NCBI GenBank assembly: GCA_002359735.1
Contig: DENS01000001.1
Location: forward strand, 52,993 to 116,992
Direction: 5' to 3'
Source: Micavibrio sp. UBA2638
GTDB taxonomy: Bacteria > Pseudomonadota > Alphaproteobacteria > Micavibrionales > Micavibrionaceae
DNA length: 64,000 nt
The position numbers were made by a program, and so were the translations under genes. Each line of letters opens with the position of its first letter. Within the stretch, counting starts at the first letter, position 1. Below are positions 44,560 through 53,661 of the stretch, piece after piece. The notes under the pieces were generated by a model, which saw nothing but the letters and a program-made list of their open reading frames with translations, was not told the DNA's origin and searched no databases.

Positions 44560-46791
44560 ATGAATAAAGGGTCACTAAATATTTTATATACAGCGCTTGC
44601 TTTAACCGCGTTTTGGGTTATCAGCACCCTTTATAATCCAGCCTTGTCCGAAAACAGAATATCTGTAAACAAACAAGAGCAGACTATAAAACAGCAACCA
44701 AATACGCCTGATCATTATGTAACATTTCGCGTATTAGCAGAGAAAACATCTGTAAAGCCCGGCGAAGAAATCTTGGTGGGTGTGGAGCAATCCATACACC
44801 CCGGATGGCATACCTATTGGAAAAACCCAGGCGATTCGGGTTCGGCATCACGCCACGACTGGACCCTTCCTAAGGGCTTCACCATTCAAAATATACAATG
44901 GCCTGCACCGCATAAAATTCCTTACCCGCCATTATTGAACTATGGATATACCGACAAGGTTTTACTCCTGCAAAAACTTCATATACCCGAAACATTGCCA
45001 AACGGCCCAATAACATTAACTGTGGATGTTGAAACACTGGTTTGCAAAGACATCTGCATTCCCGAATATGGCAGTTTTGACCTAACCCTCAACGACCCGG
45101 CCAGCCTCAATGAAGACAATCGCGCCTATTTTGATCAGACATTGGCGAAAATCCCGCAAGATCAGGACTGGCAAGCCACATTCACCCAAGAGCAAGGCAA
45201 TTTTGTTCTAAAAGTAAGCGTTCCAGATGATTTTTTGGCCAATATTGACCAAAAAACATTGCAATTTATTCCTGTTGATTGGGGCATCATCGAAAACGCC
45301 GCACCTGCAGATCTTCAAATTCAAGGCAATGAGCTGAACCTGATTCAAAGAATAGGAGAAAGGCCCTTAAAGGACATCGCTAGTATGCAGGCCCTTCTGG
45401 CCTATGACACCAATCAAGGGCAGTACAGAGCTGCGCGCATTACAGCGAAAAACGCAAATGCCGTAATAACACAGACTAAATTTCAAAATTCCATCGCGCC
45501 AAACGACGCCATAAGTAACTCAGAAAAAACGCGTATCACCTCTACCGGTTTAATTAAGGCCTTCGCCTTCGCCTTATTGGGTGGGCTGGTTTTAAACCTC
45601 ATGCCATGCGTATTTCCAGTACTGTCTTTAAAAGCCCTGAGTTTAGTAAAATTTGCAGAAAAAGGGCCTGCCCTGGCAAGGCTGCACGGCATTGCGTACA
45701 CGGCCGGGATCGTCCTTAGTTTTCTTCTGATTGCCGCAATCCTGATATCGCTTCAGGCGGGCGGGCAACAAATCGGCTGGGGCTTCCAATTACAAAGCCC
45801 GATCGTCGTTGCTTTGCTAGCTTACCTGCTATTTATAATCGGCTTAAACTTGGCTGGTTATTTTGATATTACCGCGTCATACGGCAATTTCGGTCAAAAA
45901 CTTACTCAAGGGAATGACCTCACCAGTTCATTTTTCACAGGGATTCTCGCTACAATTGTCGCAACTCCTTGCACAGCCCCCTTCATGGGCGTAGCCATAG
46001 GTTATGCCCTGTTGCAAAGCCCCCTTGTTGCTTTGACCATATTCACAGCCTTAGGGCTTGGCCTGGCACTGCCATATCTTGCGCTTGCCTTTATACCGTC
46101 ATTACAAAAACTACTACCTCGTCCTGGAGCATGGATGGATGTTTTCAAACAATTGCTATCATTTCCAATGTTTGGTTTTTCCGCATGGCTGGTTTGGATT
46201 TTGGCACAGCTGACAGGCCCATTCAATGTGTTTGGTATTTTACTCGGGATGCTATGCATTGTATTTGGAATCTGGTTATTAAAACATAACCCATCTCATG
46301 CGATAGGGCGCGGACTAATCAAAATACTTGCCGTATTCGCATTACTATGCGCATTTGCATTTATACCATCTTGGGATAAAACCACAGGCATAGATCAAGA
46401 AGGGACAGACGGACCCACAACAAATCAATATGAATTCGGACAAAAATTTTCGCCAGCAGATTTAAGCACAGCATTATCCGGCTCCGACCCTGTATTTGTT
46501 GAGATGACCGCCGCATGGTGCATCACCTGTAAAGTTAATCATGCCACGTCGATCAATATTGACAAAACAAAGGCAATTTTCGCAGAAAACAACGTACAAT
46601 ATTTCATCGGTGACTGGACAAATGAAGATCCGGTTATAACTGAATACTTAAATGATTTTGGAAGAAATGGAGTGCCTATTTACGTCTTCTACGGTGCGCG
46701 AAATGATGAAACCGGGCAAAGACCAGATGCTGTTTTACTGCCGCAAATACTAACACCGCGGATCATTGAAAAAGCTGTTACCGGCACGTAA
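44560..46791 (+). CDS. DsbD/ScsB family protein-disulfide reductase
   Basis: A 743-residue thiol electron transporter. Order: N-terminal membrane anchor/signal; a periplasmic alpha domain with VCKDICIPEYG; eight membrane segments from about residue 325 containing the buried redox Cys pair (MPCVFPVLSLKALSL and ATPCTAPFMG); and a C-terminal thioredoxin domain with AAWCITCK. The long N-terminal domain with a PGWHTYWKNPGDSG motif is the ScsB-like variety linked to copper tolerance and peroxide defence. It carries reducing power from the cytoplasm to periplasmic partners, very likely including the redoxin 39 bp downstream. Confidence 0.93.
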   Translation: MNKGSLNILYTALALTAFWVISTLYNPALSENRISVNKQEQTIKQQPNTPDHYVTFRVLAEKTSVKPGEEILVGVEQSIHPGWHTYWKNPGDSGSASRHDWTLPKGFTIQNIQWPAPHKIPYPPLLNYGYTDKVLLLQKLHIPETLPNGPITLTVDVETLVCKDICIPEYGSFDLTLNDPASLNEDNRAYFDQTLAKIPQDQDWQATFTQEQGNFVLKVSVPDDFLANIDQKTLQFIPVDWGIIENAAPADLQIQGNELNLIQRIGERPLKDIASMQALLAYDTNQGQYRAARITAKNANAVITQTKFQNSIAPNDAISNSEKTRITSTGLIKAFAFALLGGLVLNLMPCVFPVLSLKALSLVKFAEKGPALARLHGIAYTAGIVLSFLLIAAILISLQAGGQQIGWGFQLQSPIVVALLAYLLFIIGLNLAGYFDITASYGNFGQKLTQGNDLTSSFFTGILATIVATPCTAPFMGVAIGYALLQSPLVALTIFTALGLGLALPYLALAFIPSLQKLLPRPGAWMDVFKQLLSFPMFGFSAWLVWILAQLTGPFNVFGILLGMLCIVFGIWLLKHNPSHAIGRGLIKILAVFALLCAFAFIPSWDKTTGIDQEGTDGPTTNQYEFGQKFSPADLSTALSGSDPVFVEMTAAWCITCKVNHATSINIDKTKAIFAENNVQYFIGDWTNEDPVITEYLNDFGRNGVPIYVFYGARNDETGQRPDAVLLPQILTPRIIEKAVTGT

Positions 46792-46830
46792 TTCGAATAA
46801 CAATGGACAATCACTATAAAGGAGAAAACA

Positions 46831-47442
46831 ATGATTGCACGAACCCTACCTTATCTAATGATTATGATCATCATGGCCGTCGCCATCGTTCCAGCTAAAG
46901 CCGCTGTTGAGATCGGAAAACCCGCCCCATCAATTACAGCAACCGATATAAATGGTGAGGAATTTAATCTAGCCGATCACAAGGGAAAAATTGTCGTACT
47001 GGAATGGTTCAATAAAGGGTGTCCGTTCGTACAAAAACATTACGACAGCGGCAACATGCAGAAAATACAAAAACAGGCAGCCGCAGATGATATTACATGG
47101 GTTTCGATTATTTCTTCAGCAGAAGGTAAGCAAGGCTATGTTAGTGCGGAAGAGGCCAAAGCCGATATTGAACGTTATGGCGCAGCCCCAACAACTCAAA
47201 TACTGGATAAAAACGGCGAAATAGGCAAAACATATGACGCCAAAACTACACCGCATATGTTTGTCATCGATGCCGAAGGGCTTGTTGCTTATGCCGGTGC
47301 AATCGACAGCAACTCCAGCCCGAACCCGGACACAATCGAAAGCGCAAACAACTATGTTGTAGAAGCAATCAAAGCCCTTCAAGCCGGGGAAGAAGTTGAA
47401 ACAAAAACAACAGCGCCATATGGCTGCGCAGTAAAGTACTAA
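46831..47442 (+). CDS. Periplasmic thioredoxin-fold redoxin
   Basis: A 203-residue AhpC/TSA-type redoxin with a signal peptide (MIARTLPYLMIMIIMAVAIVPAKA). The likely active Cys is Cys63 in WFNKGCPFVQKHY, a single peroxidatic-like Cys with no partner two residues away. It ends in YGCAVKY, and Cys199 there may be the resolving Cys. A strong ggag ribosome-binding site precedes the ATG. The gene directly follows the DsbD/ScsB gene, so the pair probably forms a periplasmic thiol-peroxide reducing route like ScsB with its peroxiredoxin partner. That function is inferred. It ends in a good terminator. Confidence 0.88.
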   Translation: MIARTLPYLMIMIIMAVAIVPAKAAVEIGKPAPSITATDINGEEFNLADHKGKIVVLEWFNKGCPFVQKHYDSGNMQKIQKQAAADDITWVSIISSAEGKQGYVSAEEAKADIERYGAAPTTQILDKNGEIGKTYDAKTTPHMFVIDAEGLVAYAGAIDSNSSPNPDTIESANNYVVEAIKALQAGEEVETKTTAPYGCAVKY

Positions 47443-47457
47443 AAGTCACATACAAAC

Positions 47458-47492
47458 GTGTCGCCTCATGAATTGGGGGCGGCACATTTTTT
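47458..47492 (+). terminator. Rho-independent terminator of the DsbD-redoxin operon
   Basis: Stem gtgtcgcc (47458-47465) / ggcggcac (47478-47485), one wobble pair, 12-nt loop, then a T-run (47487-47492). It lies 16 bp after the redoxin stop. Confidence 0.75.
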
Positions 47493-47533
47493 GGCATTAA
47501 TCCTGTGCAGAAATACAGAGCCAAACTTGTGAG

Positions 47534-49555
47534 ATGTTAGGGAATCAATTATGGTATATCTATCAGCTAATATTATCACATCATTATTCAGTGTGGCCCC
47601 CCTTGAGTATAAACAATAATAATCCTGCGGCATTTCAGATAAAAAACCCGCTATCATTCCGTGAAGAGGATGGAATCGCACGTCTGGTGATCAGTGAAGC
47701 CGGACGTATTATCTATGCCAATACACATTTCAAAGACCTTGCACAGCTTACCAACACGCCAAAGCAAGAAAAGGCCAATAAGCTCATTCGTTTTGAAAAA
47801 AATGTAACTATCAATGAAATCACTTCAGGTGTTTATACTATTTTTCTACGTGAAGACACCATACCGCTGAAATTTCATTTTGATTGGGTCGAAATGATTG
47901 ATAAGGGGCGTTACCTAATCGCTAGTGAGATAACAGAGGTTCAACCGTCCTTAACACAGGAAGACAGAGAATTTTTTGCTGAAAAAATTATGCAAGCGCC
48001 TTTAACGATACCGTCCAATGATGCCGATTATGAGAGCGAAAAAGAACTGATCACTGCATTGGGCAGCCTCAAAGAACAAGGCGATTTACGCAACTTTCTA
48101 AACATGTCAAACGAAGTAATGATCGTTGCCAATGAAGATGGAAATCTAGTACGCGTAAACAAAGCCTTCCACCGCTTATTCGGATATAAAAATAACGCGT
48201 TTACCAAACTTAACTTTATGGATTTGTTCGATAACAGTGAACGTGCTTCTGTTCGGAATTATCTGCAAAATTTAACAGTGCACGAAGATAATTCTGTCAT
48301 CGGCATCATTGATTTTGAGGCCAGCGCGATTAGCCAGGGGAACACAAATTACTGGACGGAATGGCGCCTACAGCATCGGGCCGGATATATATATTGCGTC
48401 GGGCGCGACTTAACCGCTGCAAAATCTCATGAAGAAGAGCTTTCCAAACGGGAGCATCAATTGATGGAGGCCGAGTTAATTGGCCGCATGGGACATTGGC
48501 GATGGGTTATTGGACAAGATGGCATTGACTGGTCTGACCAGATCTTTCGTATTTTCGGCGTTGACCCCGAAGGATTTACACCAAGTATTGATTCTCTGAA
48601 CCAGATGGTTCACCGGCGCGATGTCGGGCGAGTAATACAGGCATTTCAGCGCGCGATCATCGAGCAAAATGATTACGATATGGAATTTCGGATCGTGCGT
48701 CCCGGCGGTGATATACGCTATATACGGTGCGAAGGGCGCTGTGAAAAAGATGCTGATGGCGATGTTATTGCCCTTTACGGTGTCATGCAGGATATGACTG
48801 AACGTATGCTTTATGAACGCGAGCTTAAGGAAGCAAAGGATGCCGCGGAACGGGCCTATGCGGCAAAATCACAGTTTCTTGCCAATATGAGCCACGAATT
48901 ACGGACACCATTGAATGCCATTATTGGTTTTTCAGAAATGATGCAACGACAGCTTTTGGGACCGATTGGTACGGAAAAATACCTTGATTACATTGCCGGT
49001 ATTCGGGAAAGCGGTGAGCATCTTTTGGATTTGATCAGTGACATTTTGGATATGTCAAAAATAGAGGCCGGGAAATATGAGCTTGATTTAGAGAGCGTTA
49101 ACATCACAAAAACCATGAAACTGGCCGTGCATATGATGGAAGGCCGAGCCTTGGAAAGCGGTATAAAAATTATCACAGACGACCTGAAGAATGAAAACTT
49201 AAATATTATTGCCGATCGCCGCGCTTTTATGCAGATCATTTTAAACCTATTATCCAATGCGGTTAAGTTCTCCAATGAAGGGGGCAAGATATATTTGGAA
49301 TGCCATGAACGTCCAGAATTCATTTCTATAAAGGTTCGTGATGAAGGCGTCGGAATCCCTGCAAACAAATTACAATGCATTATGCGCCCATTCGAACAAG
49401 CCTCTTCATCCTATAGCCGTGATCACGAAGGATCAGGCCTCGGATTGGCCATCACAAAAGAGCTGGTGGAGATGCACGAAGGAACACTGTTAATTGATTC
49501 CAAAATTGGCGACGGTACGACCGTTACAGTCCGTATTCCGTACCAACAGCAATAA
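47534..49555 (+). CDS. Soluble PAS-domain sensor histidine kinase
   Basis: Up to 673 residues with no membrane segment. Order: an N-terminal region with a degenerate PAS (about 45-140); a PAS domain (about 185-295); a third PAS with PAC motif (about 310-425, VMQDMTERMLYERELKEAK); a HisKA domain with the phosphorylated His454 in ANMSHELRTPLNA; and an HATPase domain (N box NLLSNAVKFSNEGG, G1 DEGVGIP, G2 GSGLGLAI). The kinase core resembles the alphaproteobacterial PleC/DivJ-type family. No response regulator is adjacent. The ATG at 47534 lacks a clear ribosome-binding site, so the first 30 residues are uncertain. Confidence 0.9.
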   Translation: MLGNQLWYIYQLILSHHYSVWPPLSINNNNPAAFQIKNPLSFREEDGIARLVISEAGRIIYANTHFKDLAQLTNTPKQEKANKLIRFEKNVTINEITSGVYTIFLREDTIPLKFHFDWVEMIDKGRYLIASEITEVQPSLTQEDREFFAEKIMQAPLTIPSNDADYESEKELITALGSLKEQGDLRNFLNMSNEVMIVANEDGNLVRVNKAFHRLFGYKNNAFTKLNFMDLFDNSERASVRNYLQNLTVHEDNSVIGIIDFEASAISQGNTNYWTEWRLQHRAGYIYCVGRDLTAAKSHEEELSKREHQLMEAELIGRMGHWRWVIGQDGIDWSDQIFRIFGVDPEGFTPSIDSLNQMVHRRDVGRVIQAFQRAIIEQNDYDMEFRIVRPGGDIRYIRCEGRCEKDADGDVIALYGVMQDMTERMLYERELKEAKDAAERAYAAKSQFLANMSHELRTPLNAIIGFSEMMQRQLLGPIGTEKYLDYIAGIRESGEHLLDLISDILDMSKIEAGKYELDLESVNITKTMKLAVHMMEGRALESGIKIITDDLKNENLNIIADRRAFMQIILNLLSNAVKFSNEGGKIYLECHERPEFISIKVRDEGVGIPANKLQCIMRPFEQASSSYSRDHEGSGLGLAITKELVEMHEGTLLIDSKIGDGTTVTVRIPYQQQ

Positions 49556-49651
49556 TTAATTCATGTTTCCTTTAAGAAGGGCACATCAAACACGTCAATA
49601 TGCTTGCTAAATATTTACTCAACTAAAATTAAGTAAGCCAGGTCTTATAAA

Positions 49652-50581
49652 TTAAAATCCTGGAATGCCGCCACGTTTTTTTATTTGTGCCAGCGCATAA
49701 TCTTCCGCATCTTTGCAACCACGCAAACCGGAACGAAAATCATCATATTTCAGCTTCACACCCAACTCATCTTTAATCTTGTCATTATGGACGCGTCTGT
49801 TATCCATGTAGAAACTTCGCGTAATGGGAGCCAAGTTAGCGTCATCAAAGTCCACCATAGGCGGGCAAGGCCTGCCTAACAACTCGCACGCATACTCAAT
49901 CACTTCATTACTCGCGGCGGGTGCACTGTCGCACAGATTATATATGCTCCCTGCTTTTGGATTCATCATCGAAGCCTCCAAAACCTGAACAATGTCTTCA
50001 ACGTGAATCCGACTAAAAACATGACCGGGCTTATGTATACGGCGGGCCACACCAGCACGAACAGAATCAAGAGCGCTGCGCCCCGGACCATAAATACCGG
50101 CAAGGCGAAAAATATGTAACGGAAAATCCTTCTCATTATTTAGAGACATCCATTGGCTCTCCGCCTCTGCACGTCGGGATCCACGTTTTGATGTTGGGCG
50201 CACTTCAGATGTCTCATCAACCCACTCACCACCGCGGTCCCCATAAACCCCTGTTGTTGAAAGATAGCCCACCCATTTTAAAGACTGAATGAACGGCAAA
50301 TCTTGTCCATGAAGCTGAAAGACCGGGTCCCCTTTATCATCCGGCGGAGTAGAAATCAGAAGATGTGTAACCCCTTCCAAAATTGTCAGAGGATCAAGCA
50401 ACGGCTTTTCGAAATCAAACAAATGAGCGTCAATACCGCGGGATTTTAATTCATCGCGTTTTTCGCAAGAACGAGTCGTGCCGGAAATTTTCCATCCCTT
50501 ATCTATGAGTGCATGGCCCAGATAGTCTGCAGTATATCCATACCCAAAACAAAACAAATGGTTTCGATTGTCGTGATTCAT
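49652..50581 (-). CDS. YeeZ-like NAD-dependent epimerase/reductase
   Basis: A 309-residue atypical or extended SDR similar to E. coli YeeZ. The N-terminal Rossmann motif is LFCFGYGYTADYLGHAL, followed by ISGTTRS, YLSTTGVYGDRGG with a YGD segment, and IFRLAGIYGPGRSALD. The usual YxxxK catalytic pair is not evident, as is common in this subgroup. Its substrate is unknown. It is 55 bp downstream of fzlA on the same strand, an association I recall from other alphaproteobacteria. Confidence 0.85.
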   Translation of the reverse strand: MNHDNRNHLFCFGYGYTADYLGHALIDKGWKISGTTRSCEKRDELKSRGIDAHLFDFEKPLLDPLTILEGVTHLLISTPPDDKGDPVFQLHGQDLPFIQSLKWVGYLSTTGVYGDRGGEWVDETSEVRPTSKRGSRRAEAESQWMSLNNEKDFPLHIFRLAGIYGPGRSALDSVRAGVARRIHKPGHVFSRIHVEDIVQVLEASMMNPKAGSIYNLCDSAPAASNEVIEYACELLGRPCPPMVDFDDANLAPITRSFYMDNRRVHNDKIKDELGVKLKYDDFRSGLRGCKDAEDYALAQIKKRGGIPGF

Positions 50582-50636
50582 TCTCTATGCAAATCCATGA
50601 TTATTCTTCTTATTACGATGCATAATGTATTGCTTA

Positions 50637-51305
50637 TCAGGTACCAACATCCTCGTAATTGTCAACGGGAGAGAACCCGGGAATGCGGTCTTCCAATAAC
50701 GGCTGAAAACTTCTACGCGTTTTAACCTTACGATACCATCTTTGCGCAGCCTGGTGTTCTTCCCAGGGAACATCACCGATATAATCAACAGCAGATAAAT
50801 GGGCAGCAGCGGCAATATCAGCCAGCGAAAATTGGCTGCCTGCCAGCCATTCACGCTTTTCGGTCAAAAATCCGATATAATCAAGGTGGTAATGAATATT
50901 TGCATGGCCCGCACGAATAGAGGGTCCGTGCGGTTCGCCCAATTTCAGAAACCTTTTCATCAGTTTTTCCCCGACAAGGTTTTCACTAACCTCGCGGTTA
51001 AATTTCACATCAAACCAACTAATCAGGCGCCGCGTTTCGCTGCGTTGTATAGGGTCTTGCCCTAACAAATTGTTTTCGGGATACACTTCTTCCAAATATT
51101 CACAAATCACCTGAGAATTAGCGATAGTGGTGCCATCAGGCTCAATCAGTACGGGAACATCTCCTGCAGGGTTCAAAGCAAGAAATTCAGTACGACGTTC
51201 CCAGATTTTCTCGATTTTCAAATCAAACTCTAACTGTTTTTCAGCCAAAACCACACGGACCTTGCGCGAAAAAGGATGGAGCCATAAATGAAACAAAGTT
51301 CTCAT
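50637..51305 (-). CDS. fzlA: FtsZ-localised GST-fold division protein FzlA
   Basis: A 222-residue glutathione S-transferase-fold protein whose sequence follows the FzlA pattern rather than an enzymatic GST: HPFSRKVRVVLAEKQLEF, WERRTEFLALNPAGDVPVLIE, CEYLEEVYPE, LISWFDVKFNREVSENLV, and the hallmark SLADIAAAAHLSAVDYIGDVPW with YRKVKTRRSFQPLLEDRIPGF. In Caulobacter FzlA binds FtsZ, curves its filaments and is essential for septal wall synthesis. Enzymatic GST activity is not expected. The tail NYEDVGT differs from the acidic-aromatic ending I recall for the family. uppP, for the cell-wall lipid carrier, lies about 2.4 kb away. Confidence 0.88.
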   Translation of the reverse strand: MRTLFHLWLHPFSRKVRVVLAEKQLEFDLKIEKIWERRTEFLALNPAGDVPVLIEPDGTTIANSQVICEYLEEVYPENNLLGQDPIQRSETRRLISWFDVKFNREVSENLVGEKLMKRFLKLGEPHGPSIRAGHANIHYHLDYIGFLTEKREWLAGSQFSLADIAAAAHLSAVDYIGDVPWEEHQAAQRWYRKVKTRRSFQPLLEDRIPGFSPVDNYEDVGT

Positions 51306-51411
51306 AAAATACGCTAACCTGGACAGTCTTTTAAAGAAAAGTCCTTAAATGATTGTTATAAGGAATCTTTACACATTTTAACAGCAGATGTCGAATCGAA
51401 TACGATAGATT

Positions 51412-52689
51412 TTAAAGAGTACGGTTAGCCGTCACAACAATATCAACCAGGACTTCATTCCCAATTACATCGCCTGACTCCCACTCACCCTGACCTACAT
51501 TAAAATCAAGGCGCATCAAAATGATTTGCGAAACCATATATGCAAACTCATCGCCATCGTCTTTTTTAGAGATTTCTAATGAAAACGGCAAAACAACCGG
51601 AAGAGATTGCCCGCGAATCGTTAAATCTCCACGAACTGTGTAACGATTTTCTTCAACATGCGCAAATGATTCGCCTGTAAATATCGCCAAAGGATACTCC
51701 TCAACAGCGAACCAGTCATTTGACTTGGCCTGCTCATCACGGTCACCACTTCCTGTTGTGATGCTGGCTGTATCAATCATAATATTCACATGCGAGGCCT
51801 CTAAATCATTAGGATTAAATTCAATGCGCCCTTTAAAAGCCTCAAATTCGCCTTGTATATCTTGTCCATATTGTTGAAACCTGAAACGAATAAAAGATTG
51901 TTCTGGATCAATTGTCCATAGCCATTCATCCCCATCACCGCCATTTGCATTGTCCGGGTCAGTAACACGGCCATTATTCCCTGGCAGGTTTTTCACTAAA
52001 TTTTCACGGCTGGAATGTTCGTCCTGATGCGCCGTAGCATAATCATCATGGCCATGCTTACCGGAACTGCCCCAAAGATCATTGCCAACCAAAATACCTG
52101 CCCCTAACAATAAAATGGCTCCAATTGCCAAAAAAGCAGTATTGCCGCTCATGCGCCTCAAAGTAATGTCTTTGTCAAAAAGGTGATGTTTAGCAGCCCC
52201 CAGGAAATGCAGACCAATTGCAAAGTAAATAAAGAAAGCGAACAGCTCATGCATTTCTTCAGCTTGCTCTGCCAAGGCCTCATCCTTCGACGTGATCATC
52301 GGGAAATCAAACAAACCAAAAAAATCAATTGGATATTCTGCGGCCGAGGACATGACCCAGCCACTTACAGGCATACCGATCATACCAATATACAGAAGCA
52401 AATGAACCAGTTTAGAAAGAATTTTTTCCAATACATTATGTGACGCCAGCGGGGCGGGGGGCGGGTTCAGAAACCGCCAGGCCATACGCAAAATCACAAG
52501 CCCCAGCACCGTCATACCGAATGACTTATGAAGCATTATCACGGTCATCTTGGAGGGGCCAAACTCCATATCACCCATCAAAAAACCAATACAAAGCAAT
52601 CCCAAAATCAAGATTGCAATAATCCAATGCATAGCCTTTGCAAAAGTTGTGTATTGTTGGTCCGGTGTCAAAGGGGCTTGTGTATTCAA
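51412..52689 (-). CDS. Cytochrome b561 - YceI fusion protein
   Basis: A 425-residue fusion. Residues 1-180 are a four-helix cytochrome b561 domain with haem-ligand candidates His21, His54, His96, His147 and His161. A fifth membrane helix (about 187-202) leads through a His-rich periplasmic linker (HGHDDYATAHQDEH) to a C-terminal YceI lipocalin-like domain (258-425), which in relatives binds isoprenoid quinone-type lipids. A haem membrane domain tied to a quinone-binding carrier suggests electron transfer at the membrane surface. The start is TTG at 52689 with gtaagga upstream, overlapping the stop of the YceI gene, so translation may be coupled. Confidence 0.88.
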   Translation of the reverse strand: MNTQAPLTPDQQYTTFAKAMHWIIAILILGLLCIGFLMGDMEFGPSKMTVIMLHKSFGMTVLGLVILRMAWRFLNPPPAPLASHNVLEKILSKLVHLLLYIGMIGMPVSGWVMSSAAEYPIDFFGLFDFPMITSKDEALAEQAEEMHELFAFFIYFAIGLHFLGAAKHHLFDKDITLRRMSGNTAFLAIGAILLLGAGILVGNDLWGSSGKHGHDDYATAHQDEHSSRENLVKNLPGNNGRVTDPDNANGGDGDEWLWTIDPEQSFIRFRFQQYGQDIQGEFEAFKGRIEFNPNDLEASHVNIMIDTASITTGSGDRDEQAKSNDWFAVEEYPLAIFTGESFAHVEENRYTVRGDLTIRGQSLPVVLPFSLEISKKDDGDEFAYMVSQIILMRLDFNVGQGEWESGDVIGNEVLVDIVVTANRTL

Positions 52690-52700
52690 ATTATAAATCC

Positions 52701-53291
52701 TTACTCTGGCTGCTCTTCATCACGAACGGCCTCAACCTCAATACGGATTTCAACATCATCTGCTATATTTGGCAATCCATAAGTCATGCCCCATTCAGAA
52801 CGTTTAATATTGGCCGTGGCCGAAAAGCCGGCTTTATAATCATTGCCCATGGGGCTTTTTCCCACACCATTCATTTTCACGTCCAATGTAACGGGCTTTG
52901 TTACATCCAGAATAGTCAAATCACCAGTAATTTTGGCGGTATCTTCCCCAGTAACTTCAATCAATGTACTTTTAAATGCCATTGTCGGATATTCAGCGAC
53001 ATTAAAGAAATCCTCGTTCTTCATGTGCTTATCCCAAGCCTCATCATCCATATCAATGGAATCAGTATTAATGGTCACATCAATACTGGATTGCTCAGGA
53101 TTTTCTATATCGAAAGTAAATCCACCGTCAAAATCAAGAAATTCACCTTCAGAAAAAGAAAATCCCAAATGTTTAACAAAGAAAATAATTTGTGTATGCG
53201 TTTTATCAAAAACGTATTTATCTGCGGCATGCCCTGGCGTTGAAATAGACAAAATGGCGGCCATCGCGGCCCCTAATAGTAGTTTCTTCAT
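52701..53291 (-). CDS. Periplasmic YceI family protein
   Basis: A 196-residue YceI-type isoprenoid-binding protein with a signal peptide ending at GHA (residue 22). The family core is clear: YVFDKTHTQIIFFVKHLGFS, the NTDSIDMDDEAWDKHMKN segment, FFNVAEYPTMAFKST, GDLTILDVTKPVTLDVKMN and a final ADDVEIRIEVEA. It lies 11 bp upstream of the b561-YceI fusion on the same strand. The two probably form one operon, with this protein as the soluble carrier and the fusion as the membrane partner. That division of labour is inferred. Confidence 0.92.
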   Translation of the reverse strand: MKKLLLGAAMAAILSISTPGHAADKYVFDKTHTQIIFFVKHLGFSFSEGEFLDFDGGFTFDIENPEQSSIDVTINTDSIDMDDEAWDKHMKNEDFFNVAEYPTMAFKSTLIEVTGEDTAKITGDLTILDVTKPVTLDVKMNGVGKSPMGNDYKAGFSATANIKRSEWGMTYGLPNIADDVEIRIEVEAVRDEEQPE

Positions 53292-53399
53292 AGATGGGTT
53301 ATCCTCTTAGAGTTTAGGTTTTAAAAACTATGTTTAAGATAGAACGGTCATCTCTCACTTCAAGCAAAAATGCGCTGACAAAACAATCTTGATAAAACG

Positions 53400-53612
53400 T
53401 TATCCAGCTAACGACAGATACTCATAGTATAGCTCAACTGCTCCATAAGCGCCTAATAATGCTAATATCCAGTTCAACCCGCCATATTTCCATTTTAGAT
53501 AGGGATCACTTAACAGCTCTTCTTGCGTTTTATGACGCAATAGAACATACAACAACATCTGCCCTGCGCAGAACCCGGCAACAAACCCGACAATACCAAT
53601 TACATAGACCAT
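53400..53612 (-). CDS. Small two-helix membrane protein, unknown
   Basis: A 70-residue protein from the ATG at 53612 (MVYVIGIVGFVAGFCAGQM); a TTG nine codons upstream is less likely. It has two membrane segments (about 2-21 and 44-60) joined by a charged loop with HKTQEELLSDPYLKWKYGGLNW. I do not recognise the family. It is divergent from uppP (49 bp apart) and upstream of, but well separated from, yceI. Confidence 0.7.
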   Translation of the reverse strand: MVYVIGIVGFVAGFCAGQMLLYVLLRHKTQEELLSDPYLKWKYGGLNWILALLGAYGAVELYYEYLSLAG

Positions 53613-53661
53613 TCGTCCATTTTGATCTAAACTGCACAAAAATCAAGAACGGATCTCTTCC

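Noticed and set aside
49556..49651. Short inverted repeat between the histidine kinase and the YeeZ-like gene
   Set aside because: Only a 5-bp AT stem with no T-run; not enough to call a terminator.
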